Shown piece by piece: positions 25,757-34,073 of a stretch of 41,050 nt of DNA (position 1 is the stretch's first letter; each line of letters begins with the position of its first letter). The notes below the pieces were generated by a model that was not told the DNA's origin, ran no database searches, and worked only from the letters and a program-made list of their open reading frames with translations. Both the position numbers and the translations under genes were made by a program. This DNA is from a virus. Location of the stretch: positions 1 to 41,050 of IMG/VR virus record IMGVR_UViG_3300029309_000095; one strand, 5' to 3'.

Positions 25757-26620
25757 TCAGGCTCCCCTCAACGTTTTGCTTGCAAGGTTGTGTACCTCAT
25801 CCCATGACATGTTACCCAAGTCTTGGGTTGATGGTATCTCAACATTTGCGGAGGAAGCAGACTTTGCAATGGTGTGGCTCTCGGTGCTCAAATTATCAAT
25901 GCGCTCGGAGAGGTCACCAATAGACTTGAGGACTTCTTCAAGAGGTCCACGAGCATCAAAAGTGCTTCGGTCTGCTTCTTGCTTCTCGATTTCGAGTTCT
26001 TTTGCAAGTCGCTGGGAAAAGTTTGCTTCCAAGTTGTTTCGGAAGTTTTGTTCAAGAGATGCCGCTTTGTATACTTCGTATGCATTTTCAATGTCGGCTT
26101 GGGAAACATTGCCTTCATTGAGGTAGCCCTTTGAGAGTTGTGCTGGACCCATTGCCCCAGCAGGTTGCTTACCGCCACCTGCTGTAAGTGCGGAAATAGC
26201 ACCAGTAGAAGGAGAACCACTTTCTTGTCCTCGTCCACGTACTTGACCACCGAAGTAATCAGCACCATCGACGGAATCAGGGTTGTCAAATCCACCAAGT
26301 TGAGCCTTAGCCAAATCATCAAAGTGAGCACGAGCCTCGTCGGTATTAACACCAGCAGATTTCAACGTGTTTTCCATCCAGTCAAGGTATTCGGATGTAA
26401 TAACATCGCCAAAATCTTCACCTTTCATGTACGCCATTTTGTCGTCGTCTTTCTTTTCTTCTTTCATGTCTTCACCATCTTTCATTTCTTCTTTTGGTTC
26501 GTCATCTTTTTTATCCTTGATGTGCTCACGGAGTTGAGGAGGTATTTCTCCCTTTTCCATTGCATCAAGTCGGGCTTCCAATCGTTCCATAACGCTGTTC
26601 AAATCAACTTCATTTGTCAT
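25757..26620 (-). CDS. Nested scaffold protein, in-frame internal start in the protease gene
   Basis: AAAGGAGGA lies 8 nt before an in-frame ATG at 26618-26620, just after the protease domain ends. This is one of the best ribosome-binding sites in the window, and translation from it gives a 287-residue protein equal to the C-terminal part of the protease-scaffold. The layout matches lambda C/Nu3, where the scaffold is made from an internal start in the protease gene. The product is acidic (a D/E/K-rich stretch at residues 205-232 of the full protein), mostly helical, and ends in the MSWDE-H peptide. That two products are made is inference; the internal signal is seen. Confidence 0.7.
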   Translation of the reverse strand: MTNEVDLNSVMERLEARLDAMEKGEIPPQLREHIKDKKDDEPKEEMKDGEDMKEEKKDDDKMAYMKGEDFGDVITSEYLDWMENTLKSAGVNTDEARAHFDDLAKAQLGGFDNPDSVDGADYFGGQVRGRGQESGSPSTGAISALTAGGGKQPAGAMGPAQLSKGYLNEGNVSQADIENAYEVYKAASLEQNFRNNLEANFSQRLAKELEIEKQEADRSTFDARGPLEEVLKSIGDLSERIDNLSTESHTIAKSASSANVEIPSTQDLGNMSWDEVHNLASKTLRGA

Positions 26621-27136
26621 ATTTGTGTCCTCCTTTAGTATACTGAATTGTGCTTCAGGGTTAATACCCTTCTCACAAATAGTAATTTCATGCAATTCCA
26701 TTTTTGAAATCTCTTGGTAGTCGCCTTTGATATTGTCAGACTTTCGCACTCGCTTGAATGCTTGTCCTCCAATTGAGAATCCACGAAGGTTACCCTTGCG
26801 AATCTCGGCGGCTACTTCACGAGCCTTCTCAATGTCATTGCGGAGTTGAACAACAACAAACATGCCAGTGTCGTCACATTCGGACTTCCACATTCGGCCA
26901 TTGCTGTCTACGTAAGAATCCAAGACTTCACCGACTTGGATGTTTGAGTGAGCCAATTGTACGTTGCGGTACTTTTCACTCTTCATGAACCCGTCAAATG
27001 CATCCCTTAGAGCACTACGAGTAATAAGGTCGCCTTGCTTATCGACAAGTTCGACCGATGCATAACCTGCAACAACCAAGTCAGACCCACTCTTAAGGAG
27101 AGCGATGTCCATAGAAGGTTGCTTTAGCGTCAGCAT
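25757..27136 (-). CDS. Prohead maturation protease fused to scaffold
   Basis: This 459-residue protein has two parts. Residues 1-170 form an HK97 gp4-type (U35/S78) prohead protease. VVAGYASVELVDKQGDLIT marks the first strand, H63 lies in LAHSN, S121 in GFSIGG is the likely nucleophile, and MELHEITICEKGINPEAQF (146-164) is the conserved last strand. Residues 173-459 are acidic, helical and coiled-coil-like, as in scaffolds, and end in MSWDEVHNLASKTLRGA. The ATG at 27136 has no ribosome-binding site and lies 24 nt behind a TTTAAATA box, which suggests a leaderless transcript. A second strong start inside the gene (26620) would release the scaffold alone. The major capsid gene follows directly. 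Confidence 0.88.
   Translation of the reverse strand: MLTLKQPSMDIALLKSGSDLVVAGYASVELVDKQGDLITRSALRDAFDGFMKSEKYRNVQLAHSNIQVGEVLDSYVDSNGRMWKSECDDTGMFVVVQLRNDIEKAREVAAEIRKGNLRGFSIGGQAFKRVRKSDNIKGDYQEISKMELHEITICEKGINPEAQFSILKEDTNMTNEVDLNSVMERLEARLDAMEKGEIPPQLREHIKDKKDDEPKEEMKDGEDMKEEKKDDDKMAYMKGEDFGDVITSEYLDWMENTLKSAGVNTDEARAHFDDLAKAQLGGFDNPDSVDGADYFGGQVRGRGQESGSPSTGAISALTAGGGKQPAGAMGPAQLSKGYLNEGNVSQADIENAYEVYKAASLEQNFRNNLEANFSQRLAKELEIEKQEADRSTFDARGPLEEVLKSIGDLSERIDNLSTESHTIAKSASSANVEIPSTQDLGNMSWDEVHNLASKTLRGA
26629..26635 (-). promoter_or_regulatory. Strong internal ribosome-binding site (AAGGAGG) for the nested scaffold
   Basis: AAGGAGG lies 8 nt upstream of the in-frame ATG at 26620 and inside the protease-scaffold gene. 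By contrast the gene's own start at 27136 has no such site. Confidence 0.75.
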
Positions 27137-27160
27137 TGAACTAACGATTCTTTGTAACCA

Positions 27161-27168
27161 TATTTAAA
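27161..27168 (-). promoter_or_regulatory. Archaeal-type TATA box (TTTAAATA) for a leaderless capsid operon
   Basis: TTTAAATA on the minus strand lies in the 38-base gap between the stop of the 1914-residue gene and the protease ATG. Its end is 24 nt from the ATG, so an archaeal start site 25-28 nt downstream of the box would fall at or next to the ATG. No ribosome-binding site is present. Together this fits a leaderless promoter for protease, scaffold and capsid. Confidence 0.6.
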
Positions 27169-27174
27169 CCCGTA

Positions 27175-30100
27175 CTATACTTTGGAAAGTACAGGTTCAT
27201 CGTCTTTGAAGTCCAAACTAAGGTGCTCACCCTCTTCGGTATCTGTTTCAACAGGTTTGAAGTGTTGCGGTTTTTTCTTTTTCTTAGGCTCAATATCATC
27301 GACTCGTTGATGATAGTCAGGTAGATTTTGTTCATCAGTAAGTTGCGTAGGTCCAGCAGGTGATTCAACGGGTGTTCCTAAATCTATACCCAGTCCCTTC
27401 GGTCCAGTCCATGTCATACGTTCTTTCGCAAGTTTATCCAATGTGCGTACAATAACTTCCAATGCTTTTTTCTTGTCTTCGGGTTTGAGTAAGATATTCT
27501 CATCATCTTCTTCGATGATACCTACTGAATTTTCCTCAATACGCTTCGCTGATGGCTTCTTTGGCATTTCAAGGTCTTCGACTTTTGATTTCTTTTGCAA
27601 TTGGCCGCTAAACAAAAGCGGAGCAAGTGGACTCCAAAACGGCTGTAGGCTTTCAGCCAGTGTTACACTGTAGTCGTTTTTGTACAAATCACCCATTGTA
27701 CTCACTGGAGAATGCACGTACCACATATCACCGACTTCATCGACTTGGTACGTTACAGTATCAATGTCCTTTAGAATAACGTGTAAACCATCTTCATCGT
27801 ATTCAACATCATGTGGGATATTGATAGGTAGGTAACCTTTGGTTAGCAAGTCAAGCGACTCGGTGCTCGCTGGACCTTCACCCTCACCCTCACCTTCGAT
27901 TTGACGAATCTGTACAGTGTAAACGTTTTTTTCACCACGAGTCTTCTTGGTAATACCGCTTACCGATGCTCGTACAATATCACCAACCTTGTACGCCTTT
28001 TGCTCACGTCGTGCTGTACCTATGTCCATGTAGTGCTTACCATCAATAGTAACGGCTCGGTTTTGCAGTCCTTCATCATCAAGCAGTGGACCTGCACCCA
28101 ATTGGTATGTGTACGGTCCATTGCCTCGTCGGTCAAGTACAATGAAGTTGTAGTCACGAGTCGGTCGGTACAATATCCACTTTGGATGTCGATACTCACC
28201 TTTCATGTATGTGGATTTAGAATCACGCAACAAGATGTTATCGTGGTCATCTTGCATTCGCTTGACAGATTCTTTCAAGCCCTCATTGTCTGTCATTTTT
28301 GTATCGTGCGGTCCGGGTACAATGACATTCTCGTGACTTTCAAATTGTGAGCGAAGAATCTTGACACGCTCAAACAACAGCATGTCGCTAATATCATTGT
28401 TGTCGTAATTAATAATATCAATAATATTGAGGTCTTCATCCCCCATAATTCCGTCAATAGCGTAGTTTTTGTCGCTTACCTTCACCAGTGCTTCACGGTG
28501 GTTCTTGCGAAGACCAACCTTCTTACCCTTCTCATTCAAGGCAGTGACTTCATCACCGTTCTTAATGAGCATGACACGCTTACCATCGTACCATTTTGAT
28601 ACGACCCATGAACCACTAAATCCACGTAGGTGTTCTAAGTCACTCATTTCAAAGATGCGATGCATTGGTCGAATCAAAGGAGTCCACTGGGGGTCTTCTT
28701 CTTTCATCAACAACTCATCAGGATTAAGCATTCCTTGAATAAACTCCGTCATTTCGTTGAGAGCCAGCCTGTTCGGGTCTTGTCCAATTGGTAGGAACGT
28801 TTCAGGGTCAAGACCAAAGATAGGTAGATTGCTTTCTCTTGGTGGTGGGGCATTACCCCATACTTGTTCTCGGACATCTTTACCATGTACCATGTCGGTA
28901 AGTTCGTGTGGCACAGTCATGTACAATCCCTCTTCGACATTTGTACCCGCTACCATTTGACCATCGGCTGTAAACTCAACACCAACTGATGGTGCAGCGA
29001 GCCATCCACCGTGATGTCCACCTGCATCAAACGTATCAAAGATACTGTAATTGTTAGGATTAGGCGCACCAACAGGCACTTGTGTCATGCCGGGTCTTGC
29101 GCTAATGGAAGTTGTGGGTTGTTCCATTCGTCCTTCCTGTTCAACCATTGGATTGTAATGCAATATTGTGTCCAAATTATTTCGTGTCGTAGCAGCGATT
29201 TGAGGAAGACCTTTTCCTGATGAACCACGTTTGTATTGTTGAGCACCGTGTACATCGTTTTCAATCATCTCCAATCCATTCGCATCAGCAAGTGCTGTGA
29301 ATGAACCACCCATAAGTTGTTTTACACGACGTGGTAATGAGTGTAATTGAGGGTATGACTTAAACGCACTTGGTTTCTTAACCTCCGAGTAAATGGTATC
29401 GAGCGCACCATGATACCCATTTTCTTGAGCCAACTTTGAGAAACGCATTGCGTCGTTCAAATCTTTATCATCTTGTTCAAGTATACTTTCATCGTGAAGG
29501 TGTGTAATATCGCTGTTGTGCAAGTCAGTTACATTCCCATGCATCAATAGTTGATTGACTGTAGAAGCAAACAATGGTGTGTTCATTTCATTCGACCTGT
29601 CGATAATTGAACGAGCATGTTCTTTCATTTCAGGAGTCTTTGGTAACGCCAGTGCTTCAAGCACTTCTTCCACGCTCATGTTACCGTCTACTTGGAATCC
29701 ATGCTCTTGCAAATGCGATGCTACATTTTGATGAAAGTTATCGTTTGCAGGGGGTTTGTCGTACGTTATATCATCAAATGAAAGACCGTAACCAAGTGTT
29801 TGCAATCCGTGTACATCGTGCGGTACATGTGTAATGTATCGTTGTGCGTCACGGAACATGCGTGCGTTGTTGTCAATAAATTTTTGCGGGTCGTTTGGGT
29901 CAAAAGCGGTAGGGTCAGCCTCAAGCATTTTTTCTTTAATCATCGGTGCAACTTGTGCTACCAACATACGATGTGCTTTCTTGAGGTCTTCTTCACGTCG
30001 TTGGTCGATTTTCCAATGCGATGTCATTTTACCTTGAGTGCTTTCAATGGCTTGTTGTTGAAGCGAGGTTAATTCAGCAACCTTTTGAGAAAGTTGTTGC

Positions 30101-32919
30101 TGAATAATTGGTTTGTCAATATCATCTGCCTCAACCATACGCTGATTCAAATCATCAACTTCTGCTTGCAGTTTTTCTTCTTGCTCAAATGCAGGGAGTG
30201 CTCCACCAAAACTTAAACCACTGGTAACAGCATCAAGAAGTGTTGGCTTCTTATGCTTAAACGAGCGACTACGACTTGACAAACTTATCAGTACATCATC
30301 CAAGAAGTTATCAACAATTTGCTTTATTGGGGCAGTTTCATTTTTGTTAAAACCTAAACGTTGGTACAGGTCTTCAAAATCCTCTTTTTCTAAATACTCC
30401 ATAATAGCCTTTGGATTTGTTGATTGAATGGTTTTTGATATTTCAGTTAAGAAACGCAATCCTTCACGTTGTTCACTGCTTTGCAAGTAGTCTTTGACTT
30501 TACCAAATGATGGTGATGGAACACCCCACCCTAAATACGCAAGCATATCTTCGGTGGTTTCACCACCACTTACTGGTTGAGCATCTCGTATGAAATCGTT
30601 GAACGATATAACTGATTTTTCTGTAGGGTTGTTTAAGTGATTAAATCGACCCAGTTGCATAATTTGTTTGTGAGTGTCTTGTGCATTATTGACAATATGC
30701 TTATCGCTTCCATATGGTGCATAATTACGATACGAACCGTGATGTATGAATGGATTTCTTGTAAGTACACTGTTAAACGCTTTGAGATGAGGTTGATTTT
30801 CAAACAAATCTTTTCGCTCACCATCAGTCATATGCCGTATTGTAAATTCGTAGGGGGCTGAAAGCGATGATTTGTGTTCAGTAAAATTGTTTTTCGACGT
30901 TTTACCTTCTTTAAATCCTGATTTTGATGACGCACTTGGTACGGGTCGTGAAACATTTGACGGTGAAAGTATATTTTGAATTGTTTTAAATTCATTATGA
31001 TAAACATATTTTTGTGAGTTTTTATCGTATTGACCGTGTTCTTGAGAGTGTTCAGGCATGAAGTGAGCACCCAAAGAAAGATTGTTTTGATTTGGTACAA
31101 TAACAGTTTTTTCACCACTATTACCAAAATCATGCATTTCACCGAGCAACGATACGCTGTCATCGTCTGAAGTAGTAGCATGAATAATTTCGTTGTACGT
31201 AGGTAATGTCATACCCGCACCACCTATGCCTTGAAACGGCTTGGACCAAAAAGAGCCAAGACCGTAAGTGTGTCTTCCGTCTTCACTTGTGCGCCAATAC
31301 GAAGGCTTGTCTTCACTTGGTGCTGGACCATGAACGGCTTTCAAAAACGATAAGTGCTTACGAATATCTTTTTCTTGTTGTTGTAGATTCATAGACGAAG
31401 AAGCATCTTCCTCGATATTTTCAATCCAGTCAAGCGGTACGAGTGGACCATCCATTTTCCCATAAACAGGGTGCATCGAAAGTGGTTCTCTTGTTTTAGG
31501 ATGAAAACCTGCCATGTACAAAATGTCTTCAATAGGTAATCTTGCATGGTCTACTTTCATGGTTCTTTTACCAAATTGTGCTCGTTCAGCATCTTTCAAC
31601 TGCTCCCATTCCAATTCAGGAAGTTCGCCTGTTTTGTGAAGATTAAGTCGTGGTAAAAATTTCATTCTTTGCTTGTAACCTTTCCCAGCGTCTTCTCGCA
31701 TTCCATTGTACAATTCATTGATTTCATTAAGAATAACATCAGCAATAGAATCATCGTTTGAACCGTATGGAAGATGCGCTCCTCTTGCCATACCTGATTG
31801 TAAGAAACGACCTGCTTCACTTGCTTCATAATCGGTATCGTTGTCTTCTAATCGAAGTGAAGCATTGCGTCCTAACATTCTCGGACTTCGTACAGCCCAA
31901 TTCATTTCAGGTGTTTTTCGCATAATCGCATTGTGCGTAAAACGAGCCGATGGAACTTTTTGACCGTTTGGTAATTCAATCAAGTGATTGTCGTCTACAC
32001 CTTCACGCATACCTTTCATAACCGCAGTACGTTCTTCAGGTGACAACCACTCAAGTCCAAGCATGTAACCGTGATGTCCTAATGCAGTTGGATGAATTTT
32101 GTAATTATCATCAAGTACTGTATCTTCACTTACCCATTGCCTTGCTCGGTCTTCAAAATGGTCTTCACGCAGTTTTTGAAAAACATCCTTTGGAGTCATA
32201 CCCATTGCAAGATATTCATCTTCTCGTTCTGTGTTTTGTTTTTTCCATCGTTGAAAATCACGTTGGTAGAGGTCTTTTTGATGTGAAAGCATTGAGCCGT
32301 TTTGCAAAATACTTCCAAGTAGTTTGAATGTTTTATCTGTTCCTTCGGGCTGAAATCCAAACATTAACGGGTGTTTTTCTTTAGAAAGTTCGCTTAAGTA
32401 ATCCTTTTCCATTTCTTTTTCTTCATCCATGTAGCCACCAAGTGTATGCGCTCGGAGCATTTCAACATAGTGCGGCATACCTGTTACAGAATGCATACGA
32501 AGAAGCGGGTGATTGGCAGGGTGGAACGGAAAGTGATACTCTTTGTATGGATGACCTGCTGTTGGGCGGTACACAGGCCACACGGAGTGGTGGTCAGCGT
32601 TTTTCTTACCACGTTGTAAACCATCAACCCAAATGTGGTTTGTCAAATCGTCTTGTGTGTCTTGCGTATTGAGAAGCAATCCCGCACCTGTGTCTGTTCC
32701 AGTTTCATATTCTTGTTTAAAAGAATCTTCTCCCTCTTCTTTTTCTTTGATAATCGCATCAGCGATTGAATATAGCGATGTGTAGATAATTTCACTTGGT
32801 GCTTTTTGCATGGATTGCCATGCAATAATGTATTCAGCAGCATTACGTTCAAGGTCAAGTTTGTCGTCCAACGATTTTAGTAAATCGGCACTTGCAATAT
32901 CAAGTTGGTCATACGACAT
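27175..32919 (-). CDS. Very large head-region protein with degenerate DNA-ligase-like (NTase + OB) module
   Basis: This 1914-residue protein has an ATG with GGTGA about 5 nt upstream. Most of it is unrecognised: a His/Met-rich N-terminal 1000 residues, with a coiled coil near 905-955. Residues about 1425-1672 align in pattern with ATP-dependent DNA ligases: SKWYDGKR (1441-1448) for motif I, YAIDGIMG (~1487) for motif III, then NILLRDSKSTY for IV and KWILYRP for V, followed by an OB-fold (YKVGDIVRASVSGITKK, then YTVQIRQI). The nucleotidyl Lys is displaced (K-W-Y-D-G instead of K-x-D-G). The Glu residues of motifs III and IV and the motif V Lys are replaced, so catalysis is unlikely. The C-terminal 200 residues are Lys/Glu-rich. 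It lies between portal-associated genes and the capsid operon, so an internal head or ejected protein is possible. Confidence 0.75.
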   Translation of the reverse strand: MSYDQLDIASADLLKSLDDKLDLERNAAEYIIAWQSMQKAPSEIIYTSLYSIADAIIKEKEEGEDSFKQEYETGTDTGAGLLLNTQDTQDDLTNHIWVDGLQRGKKNADHHSVWPVYRPTAGHPYKEYHFPFHPANHPLLRMHSVTGMPHYVEMLRAHTLGGYMDEEKEMEKDYLSELSKEKHPLMFGFQPEGTDKTFKLLGSILQNGSMLSHQKDLYQRDFQRWKKQNTEREDEYLAMGMTPKDVFQKLREDHFEDRARQWVSEDTVLDDNYKIHPTALGHHGYMLGLEWLSPEERTAVMKGMREGVDDNHLIELPNGQKVPSARFTHNAIMRKTPEMNWAVRSPRMLGRNASLRLEDNDTDYEASEAGRFLQSGMARGAHLPYGSNDDSIADVILNEINELYNGMREDAGKGYKQRMKFLPRLNLHKTGELPELEWEQLKDAERAQFGKRTMKVDHARLPIEDILYMAGFHPKTREPLSMHPVYGKMDGPLVPLDWIENIEEDASSSMNLQQQEKDIRKHLSFLKAVHGPAPSEDKPSYWRTSEDGRHTYGLGSFWSKPFQGIGGAGMTLPTYNEIIHATTSDDDSVSLLGEMHDFGNSGEKTVIVPNQNNLSLGAHFMPEHSQEHGQYDKNSQKYVYHNEFKTIQNILSPSNVSRPVPSASSKSGFKEGKTSKNNFTEHKSSLSAPYEFTIRHMTDGERKDLFENQPHLKAFNSVLTRNPFIHHGSYRNYAPYGSDKHIVNNAQDTHKQIMQLGRFNHLNNPTEKSVISFNDFIRDAQPVSGGETTEDMLAYLGWGVPSPSFGKVKDYLQSSEQREGLRFLTEISKTIQSTNPKAIMEYLEKEDFEDLYQRLGFNKNETAPIKQIVDNFLDDVLISLSSRSRSFKHKKPTLLDAVTSGLSFGGALPAFEQEEKLQAEVDDLNQRMVEADDIDKPIIQQQLSQKVAELTSLQQQAIESTQGKMTSHWKIDQRREEDLKKAHRMLVAQVAPMIKEKMLEADPTAFDPNDPQKFIDNNARMFRDAQRYITHVPHDVHGLQTLGYGLSFDDITYDKPPANDNFHQNVASHLQEHGFQVDGNMSVEEVLEALALPKTPEMKEHARSIIDRSNEMNTPLFASTVNQLLMHGNVTDLHNSDITHLHDESILEQDDKDLNDAMRFSKLAQENGYHGALDTIYSEVKKPSAFKSYPQLHSLPRRVKQLMGGSFTALADANGLEMIENDVHGAQQYKRGSSGKGLPQIAATTRNNLDTILHYNPMVEQEGRMEQPTTSISARPGMTQVPVGAPNPNNYSIFDTFDAGGHHGGWLAAPSVGVEFTADGQMVAGTNVEEGLYMTVPHELTDMVHGKDVREQVWGNAPPPRESNLPIFGLDPETFLPIGQDPNRLALNEMTEFIQGMLNPDELLMKEEDPQWTPLIRPMHRIFEMSDLEHLRGFSGSWVVSKWYDGKRVMLIKNGDEVTALNEKGKKVGLRKNHREALVKVSDKNYAIDGIMGDEDLNIIDIINYDNNDISDMLLFERVKILRSQFESHENVIVPGPHDTKMTDNEGLKESVKRMQDDHDNILLRDSKSTYMKGEYRHPKWILYRPTRDYNFIVLDRRGNGPYTYQLGAGPLLDDEGLQNRAVTIDGKHYMDIGTARREQKAYKVGDIVRASVSGITKKTRGEKNVYTVQIRQIEGEGEGEGPASTESLDLLTKGYLPINIPHDVEYDEDGLHVILKDIDTVTYQVDEVGDMWYVHSPVSTMGDLYKNDYSVTLAESLQPFWSPLAPLLFSGQLQKKSKVEDLEMPKKPSAKRIEENSVGIIEEDDENILLKPEDKKKALEVIVRTLDKLAKERMTWTGPKGLGIDLGTPVESPAGPTQLTDEQNLPDYHQRVDDIEPKKKKKPQHFKPVETDTEEGEHLSLDFKDDEPVLSKV

Positions 32920-32932
32920 ACTTTCACCGCCA

Positions 32933-33106
32933 TCATAGCGGCTGGAATGCTGGACATGCGTGAATATCCATTCCCATCATTTCAGGCATTCTGCAACCGT
33001 TTTGTTGTGTTGCACCGCATGTACGACAAATTGTTGGTACTGAACGTTGTTCGCTCATTTCACGCATCATTGTTTTGGTCGATGCTTTTACCAACACTTT
33101 TCCCAA
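32933..33106 (-). CDS. Small zinc-ribbon protein
   Basis: The TTG at 33106 is chosen because AGGTGG lies 5 nt upstream; an in-frame GTG at 33115 directly abuts the previous stop and has no such site. The 57-residue product begins MGKVLVKA, like the MSKVFVKA start of the protein at 22223-22960. It carries Cys residues as CRTC, then NGC and HAC (ICRTCGATQQNGCRMPEMMG, then MDIHACPAF), a likely zinc ribbon. The function is unknown. Confidence 0.65.
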   Translation of the reverse strand: MGKVLVKASTKTMMREMSEQRSVPTICRTCGATQQNGCRMPEMMGMDIHACPAFQPL

Positions 33107-33115
33107 ATAAACCAC

Positions 33116-33730
33116 CTATTGTTTTCGCTCGCCCATTCTGTCTTCTCTATCTACACCGCCACCAGCGTGTGGATTCATACGAGTTGAAAGTTGCTCCATG
33201 TTAGTTGCATCCTTACCCTTCTTTTTCTTTGGTACATCTTCTGTTTCGATGGTCTTACCGTTGGTGGTAAAGTAACCACTCTTAGTTTGTCCACCTGATT
33301 CAGCCATGAAAGCAGGGTTTACGTCTGTAATTTTTTCAGGTTTGTAACCGGGTTGGGCTTTAGCCATTTTACCACCGCAACCCATTTTCATACAGCCGCC
33401 TTTTTCCATTTTATCACCACAGGAAGGACACTTTTCGCCTTTTTCGACTTTACCGTGAACTTTGTCACACTGTGCTTTTTCTTTTGCTGAACATTCGGAG
33501 TATTTTTTACCAAAGTTTTTCATGCAGTATTTGTCTTTGGTAGCCATGTCAGCCTTAGCCATCTTGTGACTTGGCATACAACCTGCTTTCATACACATTC
33601 CCGCTTTATCCAATTTACCATCTTTACAAGTAGGGCAATCTTTTGCTTTCATTAGTTCCAATTGATTAATTCTTTGTTCAAGTTCCCTTGCTTTGATAAG
33701 TAAAGGGGCTTCGCTAAAACGTGGCTTCAT
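33116..33730 (-). CDS. Cys/Lys/Met-rich multi-zinc-ribbon protein
   Basis: This 204-residue protein starts at an ATG overlapping the previous stop (ATGA). After a helical start (residues 1-28) it has two related Cys clusters: CPTC with C46 and C51 (residues 32-51), and CPSC with C113 and C118 (101-118). Between them is a third Cys group (KYCMKNFGKKYSECSAKEKA, then QC). The spacing CxxC...C-x4-C is repeated, which suggests an internal duplication of a zinc-binding unit. The C-terminal 80 residues are polar and low-complexity (VPKKKKGKD). It is basic overall, so nucleic acid binding or packing inside the head is possible. No family is recognised. Confidence 0.7.
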   Translation of the reverse strand: MKPRFSEAPLLIKARELEQRINQLELMKAKDCPTCKDGKLDKAGMCMKAGCMPSHKMAKADMATKDKYCMKNFGKKYSECSAKEKAQCDKVHGKVEKGEKCPSCGDKMEKGGCMKMGCGGKMAKAQPGYKPEKITDVNPAFMAESGGQTKSGYFTTNGKTIETEDVPKKKKGKDATNMEQLSTRMNPHAGGGVDREDRMGERKQ

Positions 33731-34068
33731 TGTTTCATCTCCTGTTCTTTTGCTGTTGCGGCCATTTCATGAATTTCATCCCAAGACATTATGTGAAACT
33801 CTTCGTTAGTTTGTGGTACAGATGAAACTGGGTCACCCTTAAGAATTGAATCGTTTTCCATATCGGCACGAAGTGGGTCAAATCCCAAATCCATAGACAA
33901 TGGAGTAGATGTTGAAACCAATCCCATCTTACGTAGTAACATCTTTGGGTTGTTGATGGTTGCACGAAGACGCTCATTTTCTTGCTTAAGCAATGCCAAG
34001 TCAGAATCCATGTTCTCCATTTTTGTAATGAGAACACTCATCAACTGCTGTGCATCGCTGTCAGCCAT
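33727..34068 (-). CDS. Coiled-coil protein ending in the same MSWDE-H peptide as the scaffold
   Basis: The ATG at 34068 is preferred because GAGGT lies 8 nt upstream; an in-frame TTG at 34077 directly abuts it. The 113-residue product starts with a coiled coil (LMSVLITKMENMDSDLALLK, then QENERLRATI). A hydrophobic middle follows (MLLRKMGLVSTSTPLSMDLG). The last 20 residues are MSWDEIHEMAATAKEQEMKQ, which matches the scaffold C-terminus (MSWDEVHNLASKTLRGA). It is encoded two genes after the portal. A plausible role is a second capsid-binding assembly factor or minor scaffold linking portal and capsid. Confidence 0.7.
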   Translation of the reverse strand: MADSDAQQLMSVLITKMENMDSDLALLKQENERLRATINNPKMLLRKMGLVSTSTPLSMDLGFDPLRADMENDSILKGDPVSSVPQTNEEFHIMSWDEIHEMAATAKEQEMKQ

Positions 34069-34073
34069 AGAAC

